Origin: an uncultured Lachnospiraceae bacterium
GTDB lineage: Bacteria; Bacillota; Clostridia; Lachnospirales; Lachnospiraceae
DNA: 64,000 nucleotides
Direction of reading: 5' to 3'
NCBI GenBank assembly: GCA_946566685.1
Contig: CAMNXA010000008.1
Span: forward strand, 1 to 64,000
Numbering within the stretch: position 1 is the first letter of the stretch; each line of letters begins with the position of its first letter. Below the pieces are notes generated by a model. It saw nothing but the letters and a program-made list of their open reading frames with translations, was not told the DNA's origin and did no database searches. This document shows, one piece after another, positions 8,231 through 17,700 of the stretch. Position numbers and translations under genes: made by a program.

Positions 8231-8863
8231 ATGAATATTTCATGGGACAGGACAGGCGGATTATTGAGGCGTATGGGAAGCGCCGGCATGCTGAAGAGCA
8301 CTCAGGATAGATTGGAGCGGCAGGAACAGACACAGAGGCAGGTAGATTACTTTGAGCAGAAAAAGGATAACCTGAAAAATATCAAGTGCAACAGTGTGGA
8401 GGAGATTGCCGAGAAACTGAATATGCTGCACACTTACGAAGACCAGATTGCAGCGGCCAAAGCAGCTTATAACAGTGAACAGATGTGGCATATACTGGAT
8501 GAGTCCACAGAACGCGGGGAGAAGATTGCCGAGGCTGCGGAAAAGACGAAGCCCAAGACACCGGAAGAGAGACAGGAAGAGATGGTGGAAGAGGCGCTTG
8601 GCATTGAAGATTCGGGCGGTATGCTGGAAGAAATCCTGGACGAGGTTGGGGAACTGACCGAAGAGTTGACTGAGGAACTGGTCGGGGATGTGGTAGAAGA
8701 GACAGCGGAGGAATTGACCGAAGAACTGACCGGGGATGTGGTAGAAGAGATTACGGAGGAATTGACCGGAGAGACAGCACAGGAACTGACAGAAGAGATG
8801 GCCGGGGATGTGGCACTTGCAATGCGAAAGAAGGGCTATGTTCCTTTTGATGTCAGGCTGTGA
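8231..8863 (+). CDS. Acidic repeat protein of unknown function
   Basis: 210 residues from the ATG at 8231, behind GGAAAGGTGG; a GTG 12 bases upstream is in frame but falls inside that ribosome binding site. The N-terminal half is a charged helix (TQDRLERQEQTQRQVDYFEQ, then a region with EEIAEKLNMLHTYEDQIAAAK) predicted to form coiled coil. The C-terminal half is strongly acidic and built from 16-residue repeats of the type EELTEELxGDVVEE. No signal peptide or membrane segment is seen. The tail ends MRKKGYVPFDVRL, reversing the charge. I do not recognise a characterised family; similar proteins of this N-terminal type occur in Lachnospiraceae. A good terminator follows. Confidence 0.65.
   Translation: MNISWDRTGGLLRRMGSAGMLKSTQDRLERQEQTQRQVDYFEQKKDNLKNIKCNSVEEIAEKLNMLHTYEDQIAAAKAAYNSEQMWHILDESTERGEKIAEAAEKTKPKTPEERQEEMVEEALGIEDSGGMLEEILDEVGELTEELTEELVGDVVEETAEELTEELTGDVVEEITEELTGETAQELTEEMAGDVALAMRKKGYVPFDVRL
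8660..8815 (+). repeat. 48-bp tandem repeat encoding 16-residue acidic units
   Basis: Units begin at 8660 and 8708 (48 bp apart) and share GGGGATGTGGTAGAAGAG exactly. A half-unit (8756-8779) and a third diverged unit (8780 on) follow, giving EELTEELVGDVVEETA, EELTEELTGDVVEEIT, EELTGETA and QELTEEMAGDVA. Confidence 0.8.
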
Positions 8864-8915
8864 GATAGCGGCTGTGAAGCGGGAATAGACAGGCTGTTAA
8901 TAACAGAACAGAAGG

Positions 8916-8948
8916 AAAAGCTTTCCGGAATTTACGGGAGGCTTTTTT
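8916..8948 (+). terminator. Intrinsic terminator after the acidic repeat gene
   Basis: A 12-bp stem with two G-U pairs (8916-8927 with 8935-8946, AAAAGCTTTCCG with CGGGAGGCTTTT) encloses a 7-base loop and ends in a run of six T (8943-8948). Confidence 0.85.
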
Positions 8949-8962
8949 CATATGCAAGATGA

Positions 8963-8991
8963 TTGAATTTTATTGCAATATGACATATAAT
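8963..8991 (+). promoter_or_regulatory. Sigma-A promoter of the MATE gene
   Basis: TTGAAT (8963-8968) and a perfect TATAAT (8986-8991) are 17 bases apart. The predicted transcript begins near 8998, giving a leader of about 110 bases before the ATG at 9111. It directly follows the terminator of the preceding gene. Confidence 0.8.
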
Positions 8992-9110
8992 AGACGCTAG
9001 ATGAGCACTTTGTGTCACAAGAATTACGGTTTCTGAGAATATGATGAATGCAGGTTCAGCAGTCTGACAAAATACATAATATTTAAAGAAAAGCATATGA
9101 GGAGAAAGGA

Positions 9111-10484
9111 ATGGCGGCTATGCGAATCTCTGTTCATAAAAATTCTTCTGTGGATTTGTTGCATGGACCAATCCTGAAATCCATGATCATCTTTGCGATT
9201 CCATTATTTTTTTCCAGTGTTTTCCAGCAGCTGTATAATACAATGGATACGGTCATCATTGGACACACGCTGGGAGACGAGGCATTGGCGGCGATGGGAG
9301 CGGCTGGGGCAGTTTATGATCTTTTGATGGGATTTGCCCTGGGGATTGGCAATGGCCTTGCGATTGTGACGGCCCGCAGTTTTGGCAGCGGGAATATGGG
9401 GCAGTTGAAAAAGTCGGTGGCGGCGTCTATTGTAATCGGCGGCTGTATTACCGTGTTTATTACCATTCTGATACAGTTTGTGTTGTACCCGTTTCTGGAG
9501 GTGCTCAATACACCGCCGGAGATTATCGAGCAGTCTTACCGTTATATCTCCACGATCACCCGGTTTATTGTGGTCATGTTTGCCTATAATCTGTGTGCTG
9601 GACTTTTGCGGGCCATAGGCAACAGTGTGATGCCGCTTGTATTTCTGATTCTGTCATCGATTTTGAATATCTTTTTGGATTTATTTTTTATCACACGTTT
9701 GCAGATGGGCGTACAGGGTGCCGCGGTAGCAACAGTGATCGCGCAGGGAGTCTCGGTGGCGGCCTGTCTGATTTATATTACGAAAAAGGCGAGGCTTTTG
9801 ATTCCGGCAAAAGCGCATTTTGTCCGGGATAAGCAGCTGTATCAGGAAATGCTGACCCAGGGGCTTGCCATGGGCTTGATGAATTGTCTCGTCAATGCGG
9901 GTTCGGCGGTACTGCAATCCGGAATTAACGGTCTTGGATATCTGGTGATCGCAGGCCATACGGCGGCCAGAAAATTATTCCAGTTTTTGATGATGCCGTT
10001 TATAGCCGTTGTTCAGACAATCAGTACCTTTGTTTCACAAAACCGCGGCGCCGGTCAGGTCGGCCGGATCAGGAAGGCAATGCTATATGCCTATCTTTGC
10101 GGGGTGGCACTTGCGGTGGCGGCAACATTTTTGATGTTGATCGGGGCACCGACTGCGGTCAGATTGCTTTCGGGATCTTCCGAGAGCGTGGTGATTGAAA
10201 ATGGGGCGCTCTATTTGCGGGTAGTTGCTCCATGTCTGTCCATCTTAGGCGTTTTAAACGTCACCAGAATGGGGCTGCAAGCTGTGGGAAAGAAAATATT
10301 GCCGTTATTTTCCAGTGTGATTGAGTTGGTCGGCAAGATTTTGTTTGTAATATTTTTGATACCCAGGTTTCAGTATATGGCGGTGATTTTCTGTGAGCCG
10401 GTTATCTGGTGTTTTATGGTAACAGAACTTCTGATTGCATTCTGGTCAGATCCTTTTATCAGATCCAAAGAGGAGATACAGTAG
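9111..10484 (+). CDS. MATE family multidrug/cation antiporter
   Basis: 457 residues with about 12 membrane helices, usual for MATE exporters. The N-terminal half contains FSSVFQQLYNTMDTVIIGH and the two six-helix halves repeat similar motifs, the typical internal pseudo-symmetry of NorM/DinF-like proteins. These use sodium or proton gradients to expel cationic drugs or metabolites. The ATG at 9111 has AGGAG six bases before it; ATG 9120 is an alternative. A clear promoter lies 120 bases upstream. The next gene starts one base after the stop codon, so the radical SAM gene is co-transcribed. Confidence 0.9.
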   Translation: MAAMRISVHKNSSVDLLHGPILKSMIIFAIPLFFSSVFQQLYNTMDTVIIGHTLGDEALAAMGAAGAVYDLLMGFALGIGNGLAIVTARSFGSGNMGQLKKSVAASIVIGGCITVFITILIQFVLYPFLEVLNTPPEIIEQSYRYISTITRFIVVMFAYNLCAGLLRAIGNSVMPLVFLILSSILNIFLDLFFITRLQMGVQGAAVATVIAQGVSVAACLIYITKKARLLIPAKAHFVRDKQLYQEMLTQGLAMGLMNCLVNAGSAVLQSGINGLGYLVIAGHTAARKLFQFLMMPFIAVVQTISTFVSQNRGAGQVGRIRKAMLYAYLCGVALAVAATFLMLIGAPTAVRLLSGSSESVVIENGALYLRVVAPCLSILGVLNVTRMGLQAVGKKILPLFSSVIELVGKILFVIFLIPRFQYMAVIFCEPVIWCFMVTELLIAFWSDPFIRSKEEIQ

Positions 10485-10485
10485 G

Positions 10486-11355
10486 ATGCATTTTGTAGAG
10501 GCAAAGGGAATCCTGTCAGCGCATAACGGTATGAATCTGTACAGGGGCTGTACACATGGATGCATATACTGTGACAGCCGGAGTAAATGTTATGGATTTA
10601 CCCATGAATTTGAAGATATTGAGGTCAAACAGAACGCACCGCAGCTTCTGGAAAGAGCGCTTTCTTCCAAGCGCAAAAAGTGTATGATCGGCACGGGAGC
10701 CATGTGTGATCCCTATATGCATTGTGAGGAGGAACTGGAACTTACCAGAAGATGCATTGCCTTGATAGAGCAATATGGGTTCGGACTGGCTATTCAGACC
10801 AAATCAGACCGTATCCTGCGTGACCTGGAACTTCTAAAAAGGATTCAGGAGAAGAGCAAATGTGTGGTACAGATGACCATGACCACCTATGATGAGGATC
10901 TGTGCCGTATTTTAGAACCTCATGTATGTACCACAAAGCGGCGGTTTGAGGTGCTTGAGATAATGCGGGATCATGGGATCCCAACGGTGGTATGGATGAG
11001 CCCGATCCTTCCTTTTATCAATGATACCAGGGAAAATATCGAAGGGCTTTTGGAGTATTGTGTCCGTGCCGGAGTGTATGGAATTATTACCTTTGGTATG
11101 GGGGTGACTTTGCGGGAGGGTGACCGGGAATATTTTTATCAGAAACTGGATGAACATTTTCCTGGTATGAGGAGCAAATATCATCGTAAATACGGTTATG
11201 CCTATGAGATTAGCAGTGAGCATAACCGGGAACTGATGACGATCTTGCGAAAGACCTGTGCCCGGCATGGGATAAAATGTGATGCTGAAGAGGTATTTCA
11301 TTATTTACAGGAATTCCCGGAAAATAAGGGGTATGAACAGCTGAGTCTGTTTTGA
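10486..11355 (+). CDS. SPL-family radical SAM protein
   Basis: 289 residues from the ATG at 10486, one base after the MATE stop; AGAGGAG lies inside the end of the MATE gene. The motif GCTHGCIYCD gives Cys22, Cys26 and Cys29, the CxxxCxxC ligands of the radical SAM 4Fe-4S cluster. The rest matches the spore-photoproduct-lyase-like group of radical SAM proteins (MTTYDEDLCRILEPH; MSPILPFINDTREN). True spore photoproduct lyase acts on thymine dimers in spores, but this shorter group also occurs in non-spore-formers and its substrate is unknown. The C-terminus LSLF could be a docking tail. Confident in fold, not in reaction. Confidence 0.85.
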   Translation: MHFVEAKGILSAHNGMNLYRGCTHGCIYCDSRSKCYGFTHEFEDIEVKQNAPQLLERALSSKRKKCMIGTGAMCDPYMHCEEELELTRRCIALIEQYGFGLAIQTKSDRILRDLELLKRIQEKSKCVVQMTMTTYDEDLCRILEPHVCTTKRRFEVLEIMRDHGIPTVVWMSPILPFINDTRENIEGLLEYCVRAGVYGIITFGMGVTLREGDREYFYQKLDEHFPGMRSKYHRKYGYAYEISSEHNRELMTILRKTCARHGIKCDAEEVFHYLQEFPENKGYEQLSLF

Positions 11356-11393
11356 GGGCAGAAGCATAATGAGGAAGAGGATAGAATAGAAAA

Positions 11394-11657
11394 ATGGAGA
11401 TTATGAGAAAGGTAGAGATTGAGATGGATACGTATCAGAACAATGGCGTGGAAGATAAGCGCAGAGCGGATAAAGAGATAGAAGATATGGTAAAGCTGTT
11501 GGATGGTTTTGCGGATTCCGGGGACAGCCGGTTAAAGATCAATATGTCTGACGATCTGGAAGAGGGACAGACGAAGCGGGCATATCATCACGGCAGATGT
11601 GATATCGGAAGTCCATGGGCCTGCGGCAATGCTTTTGATGCGCAGACAGAGAAGTGA
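11394..11657 (+). CDS. Small conserved-looking protein with C-terminal Cys/His motif
   Basis: 87 residues from ATG 11394, or 84 from ATG 11403, which has GGAG at better spacing. The N-terminal half is charged and helical (DKRRADKEIEDMVKLLDGF); the C-terminal half contains KRAYHHGRCDIGSPWACG, with two His and two Cys that could bind metal. The density of these residues near the end and the intact frame support a real gene. It ends 62 bases before the aminopeptidase start and is probably in the same transcript. No characterised family is recognised. Confidence 0.6.
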   Translation: MEIMRKVEIEMDTYQNNGVEDKRRADKEIEDMVKLLDGFADSGDSRLKINMSDDLEEGQTKRAYHHGRCDIGSPWACGNAFDAQTEK

Positions 11658-11719
11658 TGACTTGCCTGAACGGAGAATGCACAGAGTATCTGAACAGACA
11701 GACGGAAAGGGAGATGGAC

Positions 11720-13513
11720 ATGTGTATTGAGAAAAGATTGCAGAAGCTCAGAGAACAGATGGAAATAAGAAATCTGGCGGCTTATATTGTTCCCACGGAG
11801 GATTTCCACAATTCGGAGTATGTGGGGGATTATTTTAAGGCAAGGGAATATCTGTCCGGGTTTACAGGCTCTGCGGGGACGCTTTTGGTAGGCCGGAATA
11901 ATGCGTGCTTATGGACGGATGGCAGATATTTTCTACAGGCTGAACAGCAGCTTGCAGGAAGCGGCATCGAATTGATGAAAAGCGGTCAGACGGGGGTGCC
12001 CGCCCTGCCGGAATACCTGGCAGAACATCTGGAAACCGGAGATCAGATTGGGTTTGACGGCCGGACGGTGACGAGGGCCTTTGTGGAGACACTGCGAAAT
12101 AAGACGGCAGATAAAGAAATCACCTTTTACAGCAGTGAAGACCTGGCGGGTCTGGTGTGGACAGACAGGCCTGCATTGTCAGCGGAACCGGTGTGGGAAC
12201 TGGGAGAGGAGTATGCAGGACTTTCCAGGGAGGAGAAACTGAAACAGGTACGGGACAAAATGCAGGATCACAAGGCGGATGCGCTGCTTTTGACAGCGCT
12301 GGATGAGGTGGCATGGCTTCTCAACCTGCGGGGAAATGATGTGCATAATACGCCTGTTTTTCTGGCTTATATGATGTTGACAGGGAAAGATGCGGTGTTA
12401 TGTGTGCAGGAAAAGATTCTGTCGGCAGAGATATATAATATCTTGAAGAAGGCGGGGGTTTCCATTGCGCCTTATGAGAAGATAGAAGACCTGGTGGGCG
12501 GTCTACAGGCAGGGTGGAAACTCTGGGCGGATGGCAGGCGTGTGAATTACAGGCTGCTGGAGGCAATCCCCGCGGGAGTGGAGCAGCTTGATGAGCCCAG
12601 CCCGGTAGAACGGATGAAAGCGGTTAAGACGGCGGCGGAGATGAGGAATCTTCGAGAGGCGCATGTGAAGGACGGTGTGGCAGTGACACGGTTTATGCGC
12701 TATTTAAAAACCCATGTGGGAAAGGAAAGGATTACGGAACTGGGAGCGGCCAGAGTGCTGGAGGGGTTCCGGCAGCAGATGGAAGGATATCTGGGGCCGA
12801 GTTTTGATCCAATCATTGCCTATGGTCCTCATGGCGCCATTGTGCATTATGCGGCCACAGAAGATACGGATGTGGAGATGCAGCCTGCGGGAATGTGCCT
12901 TGCGGATACGGGCGGGCACTACAGAGAGGGGACTACGGATGTTACGCGCACGATAGTTCTTGGACAACTTACAGAGGAAGAGCGGCGGGATTATACGCTG
13001 GTATTGAAAGGCCATCTGCGGTTGGGAGCGGCAAGATTCTTAGAGGGTGTCTGCGGACAGAATCTGGACTGTCTGGCCAGGGAACCCCTGTGGGAGAATG
13101 GGCTGGACTATAATCATGGAACGGGACATGGTGTCGGGTTTCTTTTGAGTGTCCATGAAGGCCCCCAGAATGTACGGTGGAGGATTGGGCCGGATTCGGT
13201 CTGTGTTCCGCTTGAGGAGGGGATGGTCATCTCAAATGAACCGGGTCTTTATGTGACAGGCAAGTTTGGCATTCGGCATGAGAATCTGGTATTGTGCCGG
13301 AAAGGGGAACAGAATGCATATGGTCAGTTCATGTACCTGGAGCCTCTGACCATGGTGCCTTTTGACGAGGAGGCTATTGATGTTTCCCTGCTGAATGGGC
13401 AGGAGCGGGAGTGGCTGAATGAATACCACCGGAAAGTATATGAGACTTTGTCTCCCTATTTGACGAAGGAGGAACAGGACTGGCTGCAAAAAGCTACTGC
13501 AGCAGTCGGATAA
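11720..13513 (+). CDS. pepP: Xaa-Pro aminopeptidase (aminopeptidase P, M24B)
   Basis: 597 residues, the length of the long, three-domain aminopeptidase P form. ATG 11720 is chosen because AAGGGAG ends 6 bases before it and the protein then begins MCIEKRLQKLREQM as family members do; earlier in-frame starts overlap the previous gene. Two creatinase-like N-terminal domains are followed by the M24 catalytic domain with all dinuclear metal ligands visible: Asp in LADTGGHYREGTTDVTRTI (both Asp), His in HGTGHGVGF, Glu in SNEPGLY and Glu in IRHEN. It removes N-terminal residues preceding proline from peptides in the cytoplasm. The symbol is used by family only. Confidence 0.92.
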   Translation: MCIEKRLQKLREQMEIRNLAAYIVPTEDFHNSEYVGDYFKAREYLSGFTGSAGTLLVGRNNACLWTDGRYFLQAEQQLAGSGIELMKSGQTGVPALPEYLAEHLETGDQIGFDGRTVTRAFVETLRNKTADKEITFYSSEDLAGLVWTDRPALSAEPVWELGEEYAGLSREEKLKQVRDKMQDHKADALLLTALDEVAWLLNLRGNDVHNTPVFLAYMMLTGKDAVLCVQEKILSAEIYNILKKAGVSIAPYEKIEDLVGGLQAGWKLWADGRRVNYRLLEAIPAGVEQLDEPSPVERMKAVKTAAEMRNLREAHVKDGVAVTRFMRYLKTHVGKERITELGAARVLEGFRQQMEGYLGPSFDPIIAYGPHGAIVHYAATEDTDVEMQPAGMCLADTGGHYREGTTDVTRTIVLGQLTEEERRDYTLVLKGHLRLGAARFLEGVCGQNLDCLAREPLWENGLDYNHGTGHGVGFLLSVHEGPQNVRWRIGPDSVCVPLEEGMVISNEPGLYVTGKFGIRHENLVLCRKGEQNAYGQFMYLEPLTMVPFDEEAIDVSLLNGQEREWLNEYHRKVYETLSPYLTKEEQDWLQKATAAVG

Positions 13514-13588
13514 GAAGCGGTGCAGGAAGATTGCGGCAGAAAGTTACAGGAAGAGATATGATATACTTAGACATAAGGGAGGAGATGT

Positions 13589-14734
13589 ATGAGGTATAGG
13601 GTGTTAGGTAAGACAGGGTTGGAGGTAAGCGAGATCGGTCTGGGCGGCGAGTGGCTGGAACGGCACAATACCCGGGAAGTGAAGGAAGTGATTGACACCT
13701 GCGAGCAGGCCGGCATCAATATTTTGGACTGCTGGATGTCAGAGCCAAATGTGCGGTCCAATATCGGTAAGGCATTGGCGGGACATCGTGACAAATGGTA
13801 TATCCAGGGACATATCGGTTCTACCTGGCAGGATGGCCAGTATGTGAAGACCAGGGAACTTCCCAGGGTACAGGAAGCTTTTAAGGATTTGCTTACGAGG
13901 CTTCAGACGGACTATATCGATCTGGGGATGATTCATTTCATAGATGAGGCTGAAGAGTTTCAACAGGTCGTAAGCGGCGAATTTATGGATTATGTGCGCA
14001 GTTTAAAGGAAACGGGGACTATTCGGCACATCGGCCTGAGCACGCATAATCCCGATGTGGCGAAAATGGCGGCAAAACAGGGAGAAATCGAGATGATTCT
14101 CTTTAGTATCAATCCTGCTTTTGACCTGCATCCTGCAACAGAGAACATAGATGATTATTTCGCGGATAAATATGAAGATGGCCTGTCGGGTATCGCACCG
14201 GAGAGAGAAGAATTATATAAGATCTGCGAGCAGCAAAATGTGGGAATCACAGTGATGAAAGGGTATGCCGGCGGGCGGCTATTTGATGCGAAGACGTCAC
14301 CTTTTGGCGTGGCGCTCACGCCGGTACAGTGTCTGCATTATGCACTGACAAGGCCGGCCGTGGCCAGCGTGATGGTGGGGTATGATACACCGGAACATGT
14401 TCACGCTGCGGTAGCCTATGAGACCGCAACGGAGGAAGAGAAGGATTATGCGAGCGTGCTGGCAAAGGCTCCTCATCATGCCTATCCTGCCGGGCAATGT
14501 ACATACTGCGGCCACTGTGCACCGTGTCCCAGGGGAATTGATATCGCGATGGTCAATAAACTTTACGATCTGGCAATGATGCAGGAAGAGGTACCGGCAA
14601 CCATCCGGGCCCATTATGAACAGCTTAAGGCATCGGCGGCAGACTGTATCGGTTGTAAGGGCTGCGAGAGCAGGTGTCCGTTCCGGGTAGCGGTGGTGGA
14701 GAGAATGGAGAAGGCCAGACAGCTTTTTCAATAG
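13589..14734 (+). CDS. Aldo/keto reductase with C-terminal 4Fe-4S domain
   Basis: 381 residues; AAGGGAGGAG precedes the ATG at 13589. The N-terminal TIM barrel of the aldo/keto reductase superfamily covers about 1-285 (YRVLGKTGLEVSEIGLGG; HIGLSTHNP; GITVMKGYAGGRLF). The C-terminal tail carries two ferredoxin-type clusters: CTYCGHCAPCPRG near 308 and CIGCKGCESRCPF near 353. This Fe-S AKR group is widespread in anaerobes, and no physiological substrate is established. The gene is followed after 29 bases by the histidine kinase and after a strong RBS, but a functional link is not evident. Confidence 0.88.
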   Translation: MRYRVLGKTGLEVSEIGLGGEWLERHNTREVKEVIDTCEQAGINILDCWMSEPNVRSNIGKALAGHRDKWYIQGHIGSTWQDGQYVKTRELPRVQEAFKDLLTRLQTDYIDLGMIHFIDEAEEFQQVVSGEFMDYVRSLKETGTIRHIGLSTHNPDVAKMAAKQGEIEMILFSINPAFDLHPATENIDDYFADKYEDGLSGIAPEREELYKICEQQNVGITVMKGYAGGRLFDAKTSPFGVALTPVQCLHYALTRPAVASVMVGYDTPEHVHAAVAYETATEEEKDYASVLAKAPHHAYPAGQCTYCGHCAPCPRGIDIAMVNKLYDLAMMQEEVPATIRAHYEQLKASAADCIGCKGCESRCPFRVAVVERMEKARQLFQ

Positions 14735-14763
14735 AGATATAATTGTCAGTGGAGGGATTATCT

Positions 14764-17700
14764 ATGAAACGCAGTAAGAAATCATTGTGGAACATCACCT
14801 ATCTCATGTTCCTGCTGGTGGCCATCATCATTTTGTTCTATTGGTATTCTGCGCAAAATGATAAACGAATTGAGTCACAGAACAGAACCTATGCAACGGA
14901 TGCGGCAAGACAGACAGGCAATCGGATTGGGGATGAATTTAGGAACGCATTAAACCGGGTGAGCACCTATGCCTATTTTCTGGGAGAAGGGCTTTCAGAG
15001 CCCGTGGTAACGGCGCAGATGCTTCAGGATATGGTGGAGAATTCCCTGTTTGATGCTTTCCGCTTTGCCTCTGCGGATGGGGCGTATCTGGTGGCGGACG
15101 GCAGTACCACAGATGTGTCGGACCGGGAGTATTTTATCAACGGCATGAAAGGGGAGAGCGGGATCTTCGCCACGACCGGTTCCAGGGTTACCGGAGAGGC
15201 TGTGGTCAGTTTCTATGCGCCGGTCTATTATCATGGCGAGATCATAGGTGTACTTCTCGGCGTCTATTCGGCCAATGAATATTTGCAGCACCTTCTTACT
15301 ACCAGTTATTTCGGGGATGCGGCAGATGTATTTCTGTGTCTGGAAGATGGGACATCTATCGCCAGTTCCCAGGGGAAAGAATACAGCGGAAATCTGATGG
15401 ATGAAATTTTGGCATCCGCAGTGCTGGAAGAGTCACAGTACGGACAGGTGCAGGATATCTTTTCACAAGGTGGAGAACAGACTTTTGTCTGTAAGGAAAA
15501 CGATGAGACGGACAATATCTGTGTGATCAATCTTCCGGATAATGAATTTGTCCTTGTGCAGGCATTTCCAAGAAGTGTTACACAGCGGATGCTGGACAGG
15601 GCAAATCGTACCGGTATTATGCTGGAAATCCTGCTGATAGGAACCTTTGTTCTTTATATTATTGCCCTGATGGTGCGTACCAGAAAGGAGAAAAAACTTC
15701 TGGCGCGGGAAAATCAGGAGATGAGTTATGTGATCGGGGGAATCAGCACCCTGTTTGCCCGCTTTGTCATGATTGACCTGGAGACCAATCAATACCAATA
15801 CCTGGCCGGTACCAGTCCGGAGCGGGATGATATCGGAAGAAGCGGGGAATATAATGCGTTTATCAATTATCTGTGCTCTTTCCTGACAGAAGAGGAACAT
15901 CGGCAGGAACTGGCAGAGAATCTTGCAAGCGAGGCAATCATCTCGGAACTGGGCGCGGACGATATGGATGTGCGTTATGAATACCAGGTGCAGAGGAATG
16001 GTCAGCCGGAATGGGAGCATATGAATGTAATCTGTCTGGAACGTAAGGAAGGCCGGGCCAGCAAGATTCTGTTTATCAGGCAGAACATTACGGAAGTGAA
16101 GGAAAAGGAACTGTTAATTCAGGCGAAGATGGCGATCGCAAACAGGAAGGAGAGGCAGTACCGAATTGCGATTGTTTCCAATTCGATCTGTACCTATGAA
16201 TTTAACCTGACAAAAGACCGGGTGGAGAATGATATTGTCCGGATTAAGCCTGATGGCAGCAAACAGTCCCTGTTGGAAGTAGTAGGGCTGGAGACACCGT
16301 GCCGGGCAACCGAGTGGTTCAAAAAGGCTGAGGAGTTTGTGGCGCAGGAATCCATGGAGGAGTATAAGGCCATACTGAATCTGGAGTATCTGAAGGACAG
16401 CTTCGAACAGGGCAACCTGGAAGTGAATGTGGAGTACTGGCTTACAGATGCTCATGAGGAAAGGTACTGTGTCAGACAATCGTTTATCATGACAACGGAT
16501 GACGAGACGGGAGATATATTGGCCATGGTGGTGACCAAGGATATCACGGAGCAGGTAAGACAGCAGAAGGAGCAGACACTGGCGCTCAAGGAGGCATTGA
16601 TGCAGGCGCAGCATGCCAATAATGCCAAGACTACTTTCCTGTCCAACATGTCTCACGATATTCGGACACCTATGAATGCGATTATCGGTTTCACGACTAT
16701 TGCGGTCAGCCATATTGATAATAAGGAGCAGGTCAAAGACTGCCTGCAGAAAGTACTGGCTTCCAGTAATCACCTGTTGAGCCTGATCAATGATATCCTT
16801 GATATGAGCAGGATTGAGAGCGGTAAGATTCAGATCAAAGAGCAGGAGTGCAATATTTCCGAGATGATGCATAATCTGGTAAATATTGTACAGCCGCAGG
16901 TAAAGGCAAAGCAGCTGGAACTGTTCATCGATACCTTTGATGTTACCAACGAGGATATTATTGCCGATTCCCTGAAGATGAACCAGGTGTTCGTCAACCT
17001 GATGAGCAATGCAGTGAAGTATACGCCGGCAGGCGGCATTATCAGTTTCCGGATCATGCAAAAGACAACTTTCCGCCGGGGATATGGCGATTACATATTC
17101 ACCCTGAAAGACAATGGTATCGGCATGGAGCCGGAGTTTGTCAAACATATATTTGAACCCTTTGAGCGGGAGGCCAGCGCTACGCAGAGCGGTATTCAGG
17201 GAACCGGACTGGGTATGGCCATCACCAAGAATATTATCGATATGATGGGCGGCAAGATTACGGTCAACAGCGAAAAGGGCAAAGGCAGTGAGTTCATTGT
17301 GGAACTGAGTCTGAAGCTTCAGGATGTAGAGAAGAATGCGGAACAAATCAAAGAACTGGAAGGCTTCCGTGCGCTTGTGGTGGATGACGATTTTAATACC
17401 TGTGACAGCGTCAGCAGAATGCTTTCGCAGATCGGTCTCAGAGCCGAGTGGACAACATCGGGCAGGGAGGCGATATACCGCGCTAAGAAGGCCCACGATG
17501 AAGGGGATTCCTATCATACCTTTATCATTGACTGGCAGATGCCGGAGACCAGTGGAATCGAAACGGCCAGAAGAATCCGCAATGTGATTGGAAACGAGGC
17601 GCCGATCATTATCCTGACAGCCTATGACTGGACAGATATCGAGGAAGAGGCGAAGTCCGCCGGCGTAACGGCATTTTGTGCAAAACCGCTCTTTATGTCT

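Noticed and set aside
6997-8301. Minus-strand open frame (434 codons) opposite the DUF362 gene
   Set aside because: His/Arg-rich antisense of a Fe-S protein gene with no family resemblance; no ribosome binding site.
10486-11355. Naming the radical SAM gene splB (spore photoproduct lyase)
   Set aside because: It is shorter than true SplB and lies in a broader group of unknown function; only family membership is supported.
16114-17517. Long minus-strand open frame (467 codons) opposite the histidine kinase
   Set aside because: The plus-strand frame is a complete multidomain kinase with all catalytic motifs; the antisense frame has no recognisable domain or ribosome binding site and results from codon bias.
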